The notes: generated by a model from the letters alone, not told the origin. Positions 51,979 to 61,410 are shown, counted from the stretch's first letter. The stretch is 64,000 nt of DNA from DATBLQ01 sp036555325 (GCA_036555325.1 DATBLQ010000038.1:1-64000), one strand, 5' to 3'. Numbers and translations: made by a program.

Positions 51979-51985
51979 GGATTGG

Positions 51986-52792
51986 TCAATACCAATTGCC
52001 ACGTTCGTCCTGAATTGACATTGCCGCAGGTTTGCGATCGAGGAATGCATCCAGATGCACGATGGTCCGATCGCCTGCCGCAACGACGACCGCATACATG
52101 GCCGGTTCGATGCTATAAACGGTCGGCACCGACCCACCGACCAGCGGCACCTGATGGTTGAGCGATGGCGGAGCAGCAAAAGGGATGCCGCGCCACATTC
52201 CGCTGAGCGGCCGATGCGCATGTCCAAAAAACAAATGCCGGATATTGTGATCCCTTATCGTCTGATGAAACGATTCGGGATCCTCGAGCTTGATCAAGTC
52301 CATGAGGCTGTGGCCGATGTCGAACGGCGGGTGGTGCATGAACAAATAGATCTGTCCCGCGCGTGTAGTCTCAAGCTGGCGACTTAGCCATCTGCGGCGC
52401 TTTTCACAATAGATTCCCGCTGAAGTGTTGCCGCCCTTGAAGGTATCAAGAAAGATGCACTGAATGTCGTCCACTGTGTGGGACGACTGGATAAATCCGT
52501 TGTCGTCGCAATATGCTCTACCGAAACTGCTTCTGAACACCTCCCGATCGTCGTGGTTGCCGATCAGCAGGAATGTCTTGAGCGGAAAGCGAGCGAGCCT
52601 CGACTTCAGCCCCTGATAAGACGCAGGCTCTGCAATATCCGACAAGTCGCCGGCAATAACGCAAAAGGAAGCGTCGGCGTGATGGCGCTCGATGTCGGCA
52701 AGACACTTGTCGAAGCGATCGAGGGGATCCAAACCCCAAACCGTCGCACCGGGGACTGTCAAGTGAAGGTCGGCAATCAGGATGAACTTCAT
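51986..52792 (-). CDS. Metallophosphoesterase, GpdQ/CpdA-like
   Basis: A 268-aa cytoplasmic binuclear metallophosphoesterase. Motifs in order: LIADLHLTVPG (DxH), CVIAGDLSDIAEP (GD), LLIGNHDDREVFR (GNHDD), YLFMHHPPFDIG and FFGHAHRPLSG (GHxH). The GNHDDR form is typical of GpdQ-like glycerophosphodiesterases and CpdA-like enzymes. Its ATG overlaps the stop of the Na/Pi transporter gene by four bases, so it belongs to the phnW-A-Y operon. Hydrolysis of AEP-containing diesters, such as phosphonolipid head groups, is my inference. Confidence 0.85.
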   Translation of the reverse strand: MKFILIADLHLTVPGATVWGLDPLDRFDKCLADIERHHADASFCVIAGDLSDIAEPASYQGLKSRLARFPLKTFLLIGNHDDREVFRSSFGRAYCDDNGFIQSSHTVDDIQCIFLDTFKGGNTSAGIYCEKRRRWLSRQLETTRAGQIYLFMHHPPFDIGHSLMDLIKLEDPESFHQTIRDHNIRHLFFGHAHRPLSGMWRGIPFAAPPSLNHQVPLVGGSVPTVYSIEPAMYAVVVAAGDRTIVHLDAFLDRKPAAMSIQDERGNWY

Positions 52793-54477
52793 ATGGTTTT
52801 CCTGTTCGCCGCCTTAAGTCGCGACTTTCGCAAGAGGCCGGCCGCGTCGACGATCGGATATGCAGCGGAAACGACATGCGAGTTGATCGTATGGAAATCG
52901 CGGATCAAGTCGACAAACAGGGCGCCGCGCCTCAACGACCGTCCTTTCGGACCGGGGGCGCGGAATTGGTCGCGGATGATTTTGTTCTCGATTGTCCGAA
53001 ACAATCCTTTCTGCTCGATCAACCGCCTGGCGCCGGCAATGTCACCGGAACCAAACACCCCCGATGCGAGCTTGAGGCTTTCGCACACTAAGTCGGCGAG
53101 TTTGTCCAGAGCAGCGCTTTCGGCGGGCGAAAAGCTTATGTTCTCCTTGATCTTCGACTTCACTCGGTCGGCGAGGCTCAAATGGATGATGTCGCCGGCA
53201 TGCTCCAGGTTGCTCACATAAAGCATTGTTTCGAGTGCCCGCTTGCTATCTTCCGCCGAGAGTTCATTTCGAGTCAGCTCCGCCACATAGGCCTGAATGT
53301 CGCTTTGATAGCCATTGAGCCGCTCGTCGAGCAGTCGAATGCTTTTGAGACCATCAACCTTGTTGGCCTTGAGTGCTTCTACCGCGGTGCGGAACATGCG
53401 ATCGAGCAATTCGGCCATGCGAACAGTCTCCAGGGAGGCGTTCGATAGCGCAACGCTTGGGGAGTCAAATGCGCCACGATCCAGATAGCGTGGCTTGATA
53501 AGCGGATCTTCGGCGGCCTTCTTGTCAGGCAAAAGCTTTTCTGTGGCTTTTACGATCAAGCCGAGAAATGGGAGGCAAGCGACCGCCAGGCAGATATTGA
53601 AGGCAAGATGGGCGACGAGAACCCGATGCACCGGATCGCCGGACATCGTATCGATCGAGGCTGAGATTTGCGGCAGAAAGGGGAGCAGCACTCCGGCGCC
53701 AATGGCGCGGCAAATCAGATTTGCCAGCGGCATGCGTCGAGCCGCGGGCTCAAACTCCATGGTGGACATCATTGCGGGCAGTCCACCGCCAAAATTGACA
53801 CCGAGCACGAACGCCATGGCACCGGCAACCTCCAGACTGCCGTTGGCCACGAACGAGGCAATCAAGAGGATGATTGCGAGGCTGGAATAGCTGAGCCAGG
53901 TGACAAGTGCGCCGATCAGGAAGGCCAGCAAGTGCTCTGATCCAAGGGTGGATAATACATTGTGGAACAGAGTTGCCTCGCGCAGCGGCGAAGTGGCGGA
54001 GGTAACAAGCTTGAGGGCCAACAACATGAGTCCGAGGCCCATGAGGATGCGGCCGATATTGCGGAGCTTGAAGTCGCTTGAAGCGCTGAACAGCACATAG
54101 CCGGCAAACAGCAGCAGGGGCGATAGCCAAAGTGACAAGATGGCGCCACCGGTCGCGAAGGCAGCCGATACTATGGCCGAACCAACGTCGGAACCGAGCA
54201 GCACCGCCAGGCCCCGCGCCGCCTCCAGAGTGCCTGCGGCTGCGAGTCCGGTGATGATTAGCGCCGTCGCGGTGCCGCTTTGTAACAGAACCGTTGCACC
54301 AATACCTGCAAGGAGCGAGGTTAGCCGGTTGGTCAGGTGAGTCTCGATAAACCGCTTCAGACGTTCTCCCCACGCCCGCAAGATGCCGGTGCGCACCATG
54401 CGTACGCCCCACAAAAGCAGTGTTACGCTGCCTAGCAAATTAACGATGACAAGTGTGCCGGGGCTTAGGAGATCCAT
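52789..54477 (-). CDS. Na/Pi cotransporter with PhoU-like domain
   Basis: A 562-aa protein of the Na/Pi cotransporter (NptA/YjbB) family. The first 310 residues hold about nine helices with two repeats: LTSLLAGIGATVLLQSGTAT and YSSLAIILLIASFVANGSL show the repeated QS(S/G)(T/A) substrate motif, the second diverged. The C-terminal 230 residues are helical and PhoU-like (MLYVSNLEHAGDIIHLSLAD). In bacteria such proteins can export excess phosphate. ATG 54477 has CAGGAAAC upstream. It lies 32 bases after phnY, suggesting disposal of phosphate released from phosphonates. Confidence 0.87.
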   Translation of the reverse strand: MDLLSPGTLVIVNLLGSVTLLLWGVRMVRTGILRAWGERLKRFIETHLTNRLTSLLAGIGATVLLQSGTATALIITGLAAAGTLEAARGLAVLLGSDVGSAIVSAAFATGGAILSLWLSPLLLFAGYVLFSASSDFKLRNIGRILMGLGLMLLALKLVTSATSPLREATLFHNVLSTLGSEHLLAFLIGALVTWLSYSSLAIILLIASFVANGSLEVAGAMAFVLGVNFGGGLPAMMSTMEFEPAARRMPLANLICRAIGAGVLLPFLPQISASIDTMSGDPVHRVLVAHLAFNICLAVACLPFLGLIVKATEKLLPDKKAAEDPLIKPRYLDRGAFDSPSVALSNASLETVRMAELLDRMFRTAVEALKANKVDGLKSIRLLDERLNGYQSDIQAYVAELTRNELSAEDSKRALETMLYVSNLEHAGDIIHLSLADRVKSKIKENISFSPAESAALDKLADLVCESLKLASGVFGSGDIAGARRLIEQKGLFRTIENKIIRDQFRAPGPKGRSLRRGALFVDLIRDFHTINSHVVSAAYPIVDAAGLLRKSRLKAANRKTI

Positions 54478-54509
54478 CCGAGTTTCCTGGTCAGACCTGC
54501 TTAGATCAT

Positions 54510-55970
54510 CTAAGCCGGCCATGGCAATGAATAGGTCTTCACGTTGGTGAAGAACTTCATCGCTTCCAGTACTCCTTCTTTTACACCATTGCCTGAATCC
54601 TTAATGCCGCCGAAGGGCGACATCTCGGTGCGATACCCCGGCACTTCCCATATGTTGACGCTGCCCACGTTGAGGCAGTCGACATAGCGTGTAATTCGAT
54701 CCAGGCGGTTGGTGCATACTCCCGATGAAAGTCCGAAAGAGGTCGAATTGGAGATTCTTATGACCTCGTCGTCGTCGCCCGCCACCCGTATCATCGGTAT
54801 GACCGGACCAAAAGTCTCCTGAAGGACGAGTTCACAATCATAAGGTACGTGATCGAGGGTGATTGGGGGGAGAATCGCTCCCTTGCGTCCAGGATGGTAG
54901 AGGATTTTGGCGTCATGCCTGGCTGCATCCTCCACCCGCCGCTCGATGGCAATGGCCGCCTTTTCGTCCACGACGGTGCCGAGATCGGTGTGCGGATCCA
55001 TTGGATCGCCGAATTTTATGTCCTTGGCTTTTTGCAGTACGTGGCGGGCGAACTGGTCGGCAACTTTCTGCATGACGAGGATGCGTTTCACCGCAGTGCA
55101 ACGCTGTCCGGAATTCTTCGTTGCGCCTTTCACCGCAAGGTCGGCGGCCCTTTCCAAATCCTCCGGAGAAAGATCATCGCACACTATCAGCGGATCATTG
55201 CCGCCCAGCTCGAGAGCGGCCCGCTTATACCCTGCCTTGTTGGCGATGATTTTCCCAACGCTTACGCCACCTGTGAAGGTGATAACCTCGACATGGGGAT
55301 TGGTGACCATCTCGTCGCCGATGTCACTCGGCCAACCGGTGACCACCTGAAACATCTCAGGCGGCAGTCCCGCTTCGTAGAGGATATCGGCCAGCGCCAA
55401 GGCCGTGAGGGGAGTGGCTTCGGCGGGCTTGCATACCACGCAATTGTTGGTGGCGATGGCAGGAGCCACCTTGTGAGCCACCATGTTGAGCGGATGGTTA
55501 AAGGGTGTGATGGCTGAAATCGTCTGCACCGGATGGCGTTTTGTATAGATCTTCCGCGCCTTTCCGTGAGGCGTCACATCACAGGAAAAAATCTGACCAT
55601 CGTCGAGGATTGCAAGTTGACCTGCAAGAGTGAACACGTCATGGGCGCGGCCGCACTCGTAGAGCGAGTCCTTTTTCGATATGCCAAGTTCAAGCGTGAT
55701 GAGATCGGATAACGCCTCCTTGCGTTGTTCGATGAACTCAGCCGTCTTGAACAGGATGCGCTGGCGCTCGTAACGTGAAAGTTTCGATCTAAATCCGGCG
55801 GCGATGGCGAAGGCACTGCGCACATGCTCCGGCCTCCCGGCGGGAACGGTGCCGACCATTTCATTGGTATATGGATAGAACACGGGAATGACTGCTTCGG
55901 CAGTTACCTTCTTGCCGCCAACCCGCATGGATTCCGTAAGAACGGTGCGCTTAGGCTCGATCCGGCTCAT
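54510..55970 (-). CDS. phnY: Phosphonoacetaldehyde dehydrogenase
   Basis: A 486-aa aldehyde dehydrogenase oxidising phosphonoacetaldehyde to phosphonoacetate with NAD. ALDH motifs: ITPFNHPLNMVAHKVAPAIA, VITFTGGVSVGK, the general-base Glu in AALELGGND and catalytic Cys in NSGQRCTAVKRIL. The C-terminal EMSPFGGIKDSGNGVKEGV is typical of PhnY-like enzymes. The assignment as PhnY rests on its place directly after phnA and phnW, the order known from Sinorhizobium meliloti. It starts nine bases after the phnA stop. Confidence 0.9.
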   Translation of the reverse strand: MSRIEPKRTVLTESMRVGGKKVTAEAVIPVFYPYTNEMVGTVPAGRPEHVRSAFAIAAGFRSKLSRYERQRILFKTAEFIEQRKEALSDLITLELGISKKDSLYECGRAHDVFTLAGQLAILDDGQIFSCDVTPHGKARKIYTKRHPVQTISAITPFNHPLNMVAHKVAPAIATNNCVVCKPAEATPLTALALADILYEAGLPPEMFQVVTGWPSDIGDEMVTNPHVEVITFTGGVSVGKIIANKAGYKRAALELGGNDPLIVCDDLSPEDLERAADLAVKGATKNSGQRCTAVKRILVMQKVADQFARHVLQKAKDIKFGDPMDPHTDLGTVVDEKAAIAIERRVEDAARHDAKILYHPGRKGAILPPITLDHVPYDCELVLQETFGPVIPMIRVAGDDDEVIRISNSTSFGLSSGVCTNRLDRITRYVDCLNVGSVNIWEVPGYRTEMSPFGGIKDSGNGVKEGVLEAMKFFTNVKTYSLPWPA

Positions 55971-55979
55971 GCGTCCTGC

Positions 55980-57248
55980 CTATTCCGCGGCTGCGGCGAA
56001 TTCCGCAATGTGGTTGCAGCCAATAGCAAATGCATCGAAATTGCGAAGATTTTTGTGCAAACCGACAGTCTTACGGTTGGTGATAATCGGAATTTCCTGT
56101 TCGCTCAGTCCGCCGTGCGATCGAAGCGGCTCTGTCAGAGCCGACAGATTGTGGTTGGTGCGCCGCGATCCAATAACCTTGGTTGCCGAGGCGCCACCAG
56201 ATATTACGACAAGATCTCCGATACGATCTTCGGGCAAATCGAACCGCCGGCTGGCCGACTTGCGGTCCAGCACCACATCAATTCCTTGCATGTGCCTCAC
56301 CGCTGCCGCCACTTCATCGAGCTGCACGCCCTTGAGATAAACGGTGGCAAACGACCCGAGTGCCCCGTGATGCAATACATAAGGATCGGTGATGGGTAAG
56401 ATGACCTGGGTGGTGTCACTGCCGAACAGCTTGTCCAACTCGTCCTGCAGATAAAGGACATCCGGTTCCCCATTGGCAAGATGCTTGTCCTTCATGCCGT
56501 GATCGGCGGTGATGACGACTACGGCGCCCGCCTCGTCGAGCTGGCATAGATAACGATCAAGCATCAGGTAGAATTCATTGGCGCCCGCAGAACCCGGCGG
56601 AAATTTGTGTTGAATGTAGTCCGTGGTGGAAAGATACATGAGATCGGGGCGCTTCAGCCTGAGCAATTTCACTCCGGCAGCGAGCACGAACTCGGAAAGC
56701 CCGGCGGAATAAACTTCCGGCACCGGCATGCCGGCAAATTCGCACACATCGGCGATGCCGTTGGCGGTCATGGTTGCTTTGTTCGCCTGCTCGGAGGAAA
56801 AGCAAATGGCCGTCCCATCGAACACAAGCCCTTTTCCAAGCAGCAGCCGCAATTTGTCTTTGGCGGTGATCACCGCCACCGTGGCGCCGGCTTGCTGAAA
56901 TTCCGCAAATATCGTCGGCGCGCGCAGCCACTTCGGATCGTTCATCATGACTTCATGGCCGGTCTGCGGATCGATGAAATAGTTCCCGCAAATACCGTGC
57001 CATGATGGCGGCCGTCCGGTGACGATCGACAGATTGTTGGGGTTGGTGAAACTCGGCATTGCTGACGTGCCGCGCAGATTTTCACCACTAGCGATGATAT
57101 TCCGCAAATTGGGCATGAGCCCGGCGTCCATGGCCAATTCCATGTAAGCGGGCTCGCTGCCATCGCAGCACACAACGACAAGAGGCTGAGCGGGCCAGCG
57201 GTAATCACGGCCGTTCACGGTTACGGTTCTTGGTTTCTGTCTGGCCAT
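55980..57248 (-). CDS. phnA: Phosphonoacetate hydrolase
   Basis: A 422-aa alkaline-phosphatase-superfamily enzyme that splits phosphonoacetate to acetate and phosphate using zinc. Metal and nucleophile motifs: LVVVCCDGSEPAYMELAMDA (Asp29), SAMPSFTNPNNLSIVTG with the nucleophile Thr68, LSTTDYIQHKFPPG, VVITADHGMKDKHLANG and RSHGGLSEQEIP near the C-terminus. Length matches the S. meliloti enzyme. It follows phnW by three bases and precedes phnY by nine. Confidence 0.93.
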   Translation of the reverse strand: MARQKPRTVTVNGRDYRWPAQPLVVVCCDGSEPAYMELAMDAGLMPNLRNIIASGENLRGTSAMPSFTNPNNLSIVTGRPPSWHGICGNYFIDPQTGHEVMMNDPKWLRAPTIFAEFQQAGATVAVITAKDKLRLLLGKGLVFDGTAICFSSEQANKATMTANGIADVCEFAGMPVPEVYSAGLSEFVLAAGVKLLRLKRPDLMYLSTTDYIQHKFPPGSAGANEFYLMLDRYLCQLDEAGAVVVITADHGMKDKHLANGEPDVLYLQDELDKLFGSDTTQVILPITDPYVLHHGALGSFATVYLKGVQLDEVAAAVRHMQGIDVVLDRKSASRRFDLPEDRIGDLVVISGGASATKVIGSRRTNHNLSALTEPLRSHGGLSEQEIPIITNRKTVGLHKNLRNFDAFAIGCNHIAEFAAAAE

Positions 57249-57251
57249 TCG

Positions 57252-58373
57252 CTATTCGTCAGAGACAGCCGGCGTCATGTCTCTAACGCCCATCTCACGC
57301 AAACAATCACGCACGGCATCGACCAGCGCTTGCATGACTTTCGGATCAACCTGGCCGATATTGCCTATCCTGAAGCTCGGTCGCTGAGTGAGTTTTCCGG
57401 GATAAATTACGAAACCGCGCGATTTCAGCCCATCGTAGAAGCGCTGAAAGTCGAACTTGCGATCGCGGGGGGTAAGGAACGTTTGGATGATCGGACCCGC
57501 ATCTTCAGGCGCAAGAAGGGTATGAAAGCCGAGACGCCGCATACCGGCAATGAGGGTGTCGCGATTTCTCACATAGCGGGCCAGGCGACCGGCAAGCCCG
57601 CCCTCCTTATCGTGCTCTTTCAGTGCTTGGTAAAAGGCAACCAAGGTATGGGTCGGCGGCGTGTAACGAAACTGGCCGGTCTTCTCCATATGTTGCCATT
57701 GATCGAACAGATCGAGAGACAATGAATGGCATCGATCCTTCGATGCCTTCAGCAAGTCCCACCGGCTCAATACATAAGCGAAACCCGGCACACCCTCGAG
57801 ACACTTATTGGCCGAGGAAACCACCACGTCGATTCCAAGCGCGGCTGTTTCAATCGGTATGGCACCGAATGAGCTCATGGCATCGAGGATCAGAGTGCGG
57901 TCGTGTTTCTTGACAGCGGTAGCTATGTCCCGCATCGGATTGACCAGACCGGAGGTCGTTTCACAGTGAACAAGAAAAACCATCGATATGCCTGGATCAT
58001 CCTCCAGCGCGTGTTCAATATCTGCTAGCTTTGGCCTTTCGTCGTCGGCATATCGCAGCACGACGTGCGGTCGGTTCAACCGCTCCATGATCTTGATGGC
58101 ACGCTCTCCATAGGCGCCATTGCTGATCATCAGCAGCTTGCGTCTGCCGATCGGGGCAAAACCTCCCAGAGCTGCTTCAATTGCGAAGGTTCCGGAACCT
58201 TGCATGAGCACACAGGTGTAATTCTCATCGCAACCAGCCAACTTCAAAAGGCGACGGCGGATATCGGATACGATAAATTTCAGTTCCTGGTCCCAGGAGC
58301 CCCAATCAGCCAACATGGCGAACTTGACCCCGCGGGAGGTGGTGAGCGGCCCAGGAGTAAGAAGATAGGGCAT
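57252..58373 (-). CDS. phnW: 2-Aminoethylphosphonate-pyruvate transaminase
   Basis: A 373-aa PLP-dependent class V transaminase converting AEP and pyruvate to phosphonoacetaldehyde and alanine. It begins PYLLTPGPLTTSRGVKFAML, standard for PhnW. The PLP site is VVVSSANKCLEGVPGFAYVL, with Lys190 as Schiff base, and MQGSGTFAIEAALGG binds the cofactor phosphate. ATG 58373 is chosen over one 20 codons upstream because AGGAAGAT precedes it and the extra residues are atypical. It heads the leftward operon phnW-phnA-phnY-transporter-phosphodiesterase. Confidence 0.93.
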   Translation of the reverse strand: MPYLLTPGPLTTSRGVKFAMLADWGSWDQELKFIVSDIRRRLLKLAGCDENYTCVLMQGSGTFAIEAALGGFAPIGRRKLLMISNGAYGERAIKIMERLNRPHVVLRYADDERPKLADIEHALEDDPGISMVFLVHCETTSGLVNPMRDIATAVKKHDRTLILDAMSSFGAIPIETAALGIDVVVSSANKCLEGVPGFAYVLSRWDLLKASKDRCHSLSLDLFDQWQHMEKTGQFRYTPPTHTLVAFYQALKEHDKEGGLAGRLARYVRNRDTLIAGMRRLGFHTLLAPEDAGPIIQTFLTPRDRKFDFQRFYDGLKSRGFVIYPGKLTQRPSFRIGNIGQVDPKVMQALVDAVRDCLREMGVRDMTPAVSDE

Positions 58374-58476
58374 ATCTTCCTGGCCTTCGGGGCCGGTAAC
58401 TTTGCGCTTAGGTGGCCGAACGACTACAACCATTGGTTTTTCCGATTCGAAACTCCATATGCGGTTTCCGGACTTT

Positions 58477-58500
58477 ATAAGTCAAATCGGTTCTGATTAT
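58477..58500. promoter_or_regulatory. Candidate LysR-type operator (T-N11-A)
   Basis: ATAAGTCA...TGATTAT flank a 9-base centre, forming an AT-rich inverted repeat that contains TCA-N9-TGA. It lies in the 153-base space between phnW and the divergent LysR gene, the usual place for a LysR regulator's site. Confidence 0.45.
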
Positions 58501-58526
58501 GTATTATATAAGCTAGGCAGATATAT

Positions 58527-59384
58527 ATGAGTTACGCACAGCTGAAAGCATTCCATGCCGTTGCCGCGAGCGGCGGATTTTCCAAAGCGGCCCACAAACT
58601 CAATGTGACTCAACCGGCTCTATCCGACCATGTGCGCAAGCTGGAATCAGCCTATGGGGTGGAACTTTTCTCACGTACGAGGCGAAAGGTGGATCTTACC
58701 GATCTCGGTCGGCAGCTTTTTGCTCTCACGGAGCGCCAATTCGAGGCTGAGGCGCAGGCCATCGAACTCCTAAGTCGCGCGCAAGGTCTCAGGCAGGGGC
58801 TCATCTCGATTGGCGCGGATGCGGCTGTCCATGCCTTGCCGCTTATCAAGAGATTCAACGAGCGCTATCCGCGCGTCGAACTCAAGCTGATTACGGGCAA
58901 TACGGTCCGCCTTATCAACCAGCTAGAGAAACTGGAGATCGATTTCGCCGTGGTGGCGGAGGTGCCATCTTCGGAGATCTTCTTTGCCTGCAAGGTCCGA
59001 GAAGACCCACTTGTGTGCATACTGGCGCAAAATCACCCGCTGTCGCGAAGGAAAAAACTTCTGTTTGATGACCTGTTGCAAACCGCACTGGTCCTGCGCG
59101 AAAGAGGTTCGGTCACGCGCGCCCTTTTTGAAGGCGAGGCAAGCAGACGCGGAGCACGGCCCAGACAGGTAATTGAAATTGAGGGCAGGGAAGCCGCAAA
59201 CGAGGCGGTAGCCCAAGGACTCGGCGCCGGCATCGTATCGCGCGGAGAGCTGCCGCATGACGAAAGACTGCGCGCAATCGCCGTGGCGGATTGGCGCGAA
59301 ACAATGCAGGAATGGCTCGTATGCCTTAAGGCGCGCGCCGATCTTCATATCATGCGTGCATTCTTGCAGTTGCTGGCATCTTGA
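58527..59384 (+). CDS. LysR-family regulator, probable activator of phnWAY
   Basis: A 285-aa LysR regulator. Winged helix-turn-helix at residues 3-60: AQLKAFHAVAASGGFSKAAH, then LNVTQPALSDHVRKLESAYG and LFSRTRRKVDLTDLG. The effector domain begins ISIGADAAVHALPLIKRFNE. Divergent placement next to phnW and the palindrome between them indicate that it controls the phn operon, as LysR-type regulators do for AEP pathways elsewhere; the inducer would be AEP or an intermediate. AGGC precedes the ATG weakly. Confidence 0.88.
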   Translation: MSYAQLKAFHAVAASGGFSKAAHKLNVTQPALSDHVRKLESAYGVELFSRTRRKVDLTDLGRQLFALTERQFEAEAQAIELLSRAQGLRQGLISIGADAAVHALPLIKRFNERYPRVELKLITGNTVRLINQLEKLEIDFAVVAEVPSSEIFFACKVREDPLVCILAQNHPLSRRKKLLFDDLLQTALVLRERGSVTRALFEGEASRRGARPRQVIEIEGREAANEAVAQGLGAGIVSRGELPHDERLRAIAVADWRETMQEWLVCLKARADLHIMRAFLQLLAS

Positions 59385-59415
59385 GAACAGATCATCGGTT
59401 GGCTATCCTCGACCC

Positions 59416-60261
59416 ATGGCAAATGCATTCATAGCTGCCTGTGTCCAGAACTCGGCGACCCCCGATATCCATAAGGATATTGCAACTTGTCTGCGGCTGA
59501 TCGAGCGAGGAGCCGCGGCAGGAGCGAATTTCATCGCGCTTCCGGAATACTGTGTCGGCCTAAACACCAAGGATGGGCTTCTCTATCCGTTGGCGTTTGA
59601 AGAGCGAAAGCACCCCGCCATCCCCGCCTTTGCGGAAGCGGCCCGCAAATATGGATGCTGGCTGCTCATAGGGTCAATTGCGGTGAAGGCTTCTGACGGA
59701 CGCATCTTGAACCGTGCGCTCATGCTCGACAAAGAGGGCACAATCATCGCGCGCTACGACAAGCTGCACCTGTTCGATGTCAACTTGGGAGAAGGCCAAG
59801 TCTACCGCGAGAGCGCCACCATCGCTCCCGGCAGCCAAGCCGTGCTGTCGCCTTGCATGGGAAGCGTTATCGGCCTGTCAATTTGCTACGACTTGCGGTT
59901 CGCAGCACTTTACCGCGCCTATGCGCAGGCCGGGGCGGAGCTGCTGGCGATACCGGCAGCCTTCACGAAGACGACGGGAGAAGCCCACTGGCATGTGCTG
60001 AATCGCGCGCGTGCCATCGAAACCGGCAGCTTTGTGATCTCTCCATGCCAGTATGGAACGTTGGCGGGGGGCTCCCAGTGCTACGGGCATTCGCTGATCG
60101 TCAATCCCTGGGGGCGAATTCTTGCCGACGGCGGAGACGGCGAGGGTGTGATCACGGCCGACATCGATCTTCGCATGGTGGTTGAAACGCGAAAGCGCAT
60201 TCCTTCGCTCCTGCATGACCGCCCGTTCACCCTTGCATCGTTACAGCAAGCGGCGGAGTGA
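59416..60261 (+). CDS. Carbon-nitrogen hydrolase (nitrilase superfamily)
   Basis: A 281-aa amidase of the Nit1/NIT2-like branch. Catalytic triad: Glu44 (FIALPEYCVG), Lys116 (ARYDKLHLFDVNLGEG) and Cys157 (GLSICYDLRFAALYR). Branch members deaminate omega-amides such as alpha-ketoglutaramate or deaminated glutathione. ATG 59416 is chosen; 53 upstream in-frame codons overlap the LysR gene in another frame. It lies 31 bases after the LysR gene on the same strand and may share its transcript. It converges on the AraD1-family gene. Confidence 0.87.
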   Translation: MANAFIAACVQNSATPDIHKDIATCLRLIERGAAAGANFIALPEYCVGLNTKDGLLYPLAFEERKHPAIPAFAEAARKYGCWLLIGSIAVKASDGRILNRALMLDKEGTIIARYDKLHLFDVNLGEGQVYRESATIAPGSQAVLSPCMGSVIGLSICYDLRFAALYRAYAQAGAELLAIPAAFTKTTGEAHWHVLNRARAIETGSFVISPCQYGTLAGGSQCYGHSLIVNPWGRILADGGDGEGVITADIDLRMVVETRKRIPSLLHDRPFTLASLQQAAE

Positions 60262-60276
60262 TCATGCCGGAGGCAG

Positions 60277-61269
60277 CTATAGAGCACCTACGCCGCCGTA
60301 CATGAAGCCACATTTCTTCGGGACCAGGCGATTGCGCAGGGGCTTTCCGAAAGCCGCCATTTCTATTTCAAACACGTCATCAGGCGCTGTCCTTATTCCG
60401 TCGGCGACACTCAGCGTCGCGGTGCCGAAGAAATGGATGTGCACATCACCCGGGCGGCGAAAAAGATCGTATTTGAAATGGTGGAATTCCAGGTTGGCGA
60501 TGGCGTGAGACATGTTCGCTTCACCGCTTAAGAACGGCTTTTGCCACAACATCTTGCCGTTGCGGATGATGCGGCTTTCCCCGGCAAGATGATCGGGCAG
60601 GGGCCCCGGTCTTAGCTCCGGCCCAATCGAGCAGGCTCTAAGCTTTGAATGGGCGAGAAAGAGGTAGTTCTGCCGTTCCATGATGTGATCGGAATACTCG
60701 TTGCCGAGCGCGAAGCCGAGCCGCCACGGCTGGCCATCCGGGCCTATCACATAAAGACCGGCGATCTCGGGCTCTTCTCCGCCGTCGAGCGCAAATTCGG
60801 GTAACGGCAGATCTCCGCCAGGGTGAACCAGGAATGTGCCATCCCCCTTGTAGAACCACTCCGGTTGCACGCCCTGACCGCCGCCCCGCGGCTTGCCGCC
60901 CTTGAGGCCCAGGTTGAACATCTTGATCGAGTCGGTCTCGTCCCCGGTCGCAGCTGCGGCCTTGCGATGCATCTCATCGCGCGCGGCTGCACTTCCTAGG
61001 TGGGTGAGCCCAGTGCCGGTGATAAAGCAGTGGGCGGGGTCGGGATGGTTCAAGGGACACCTAACTTCGCCTGCCGCCAGCAAGGAGGAATAGGAGTAGG
61101 TTTCCCCGGCCCCGAGCTCCTCCACGGCCTCTTCGAGTTTCATTCCGTTGCGGATGGCGTACTGCGCAAGCTCGTTCATGCGTGTGACAGTGCGGACGGC
61201 GATGGCGCTGTCCTCCTGGATTTTGGCCACGGCGCCGATGCCGTTTTTCTCAAATTGAATTAGATTCAT
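60277..61269 (-). CDS. AraD1 / GguC family protein (FAH-fold)
   Basis: A 330-aa protein matching the AraD1/GguC family, related to fumarylacetoacetate hydrolase. Signatures: CPLNHPDPAHCFITGTGLTH, LGSAAARDEMHRK, GVQPEWFYKGDGTFLVHPGG, EPEIAGLYVIGPDGQPWRLG, GNEYSDHIMERQNYLFLAHS and HHFKYDLFRRPGDVHIHFFG. Family members include a proposed 2-keto-3-deoxy-L-arabonate dehydratase and the Agrobacterium GguC protein; the reaction here is not certain. ATG 61269 is chosen because the family starts there. Confidence 0.85.
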   Translation of the reverse strand: MNLIQFEKNGIGAVAKIQEDSAIAVRTVTRMNELAQYAIRNGMKLEEAVEELGAGETYSYSSLLAAGEVRCPLNHPDPAHCFITGTGLTHLGSAAARDEMHRKAAAATGDETDSIKMFNLGLKGGKPRGGGQGVQPEWFYKGDGTFLVHPGGDLPLPEFALDGGEEPEIAGLYVIGPDGQPWRLGFALGNEYSDHIMERQNYLFLAHSKLRACSIGPELRPGPLPDHLAGESRIIRNGKMLWQKPFLSGEANMSHAIANLEFHHFKYDLFRRPGDVHIHFFGTATLSVADGIRTAPDDVFEIEMAAFGKPLRNRLVPKKCGFMYGGVGAL

Positions 61270-61410
61270 GACATGCCCACCCGCCTGCAGGTTGCGTCTT
61301 ATTCTTCCAGGAAAATCACCGGGCGCAAGCACTCCGGTGGCATTTGGCAACTGGCTACGCTACTTTCCTGTGTCCAAGTTTACAATTTTAGATTTCATCA
61401 TAAACGTTGG

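Noticed and set aside
52478..53221. Long open frame opposite the phosphodiesterase and Na/Pi transporter genes
   Set aside because: Antisense to two clear family members; no motif or ribosome binding site of its own. The same holds for other long opposite-strand frames in this GC-rich window.
58374..58433. Upstream start for phnW (20 extra residues, VVVVRPPKRK...)
   Set aside because: PhnW proteins begin at (M)xYLLTPGPLTTS, and the ribosome binding site AGGAAGAT fits that start.
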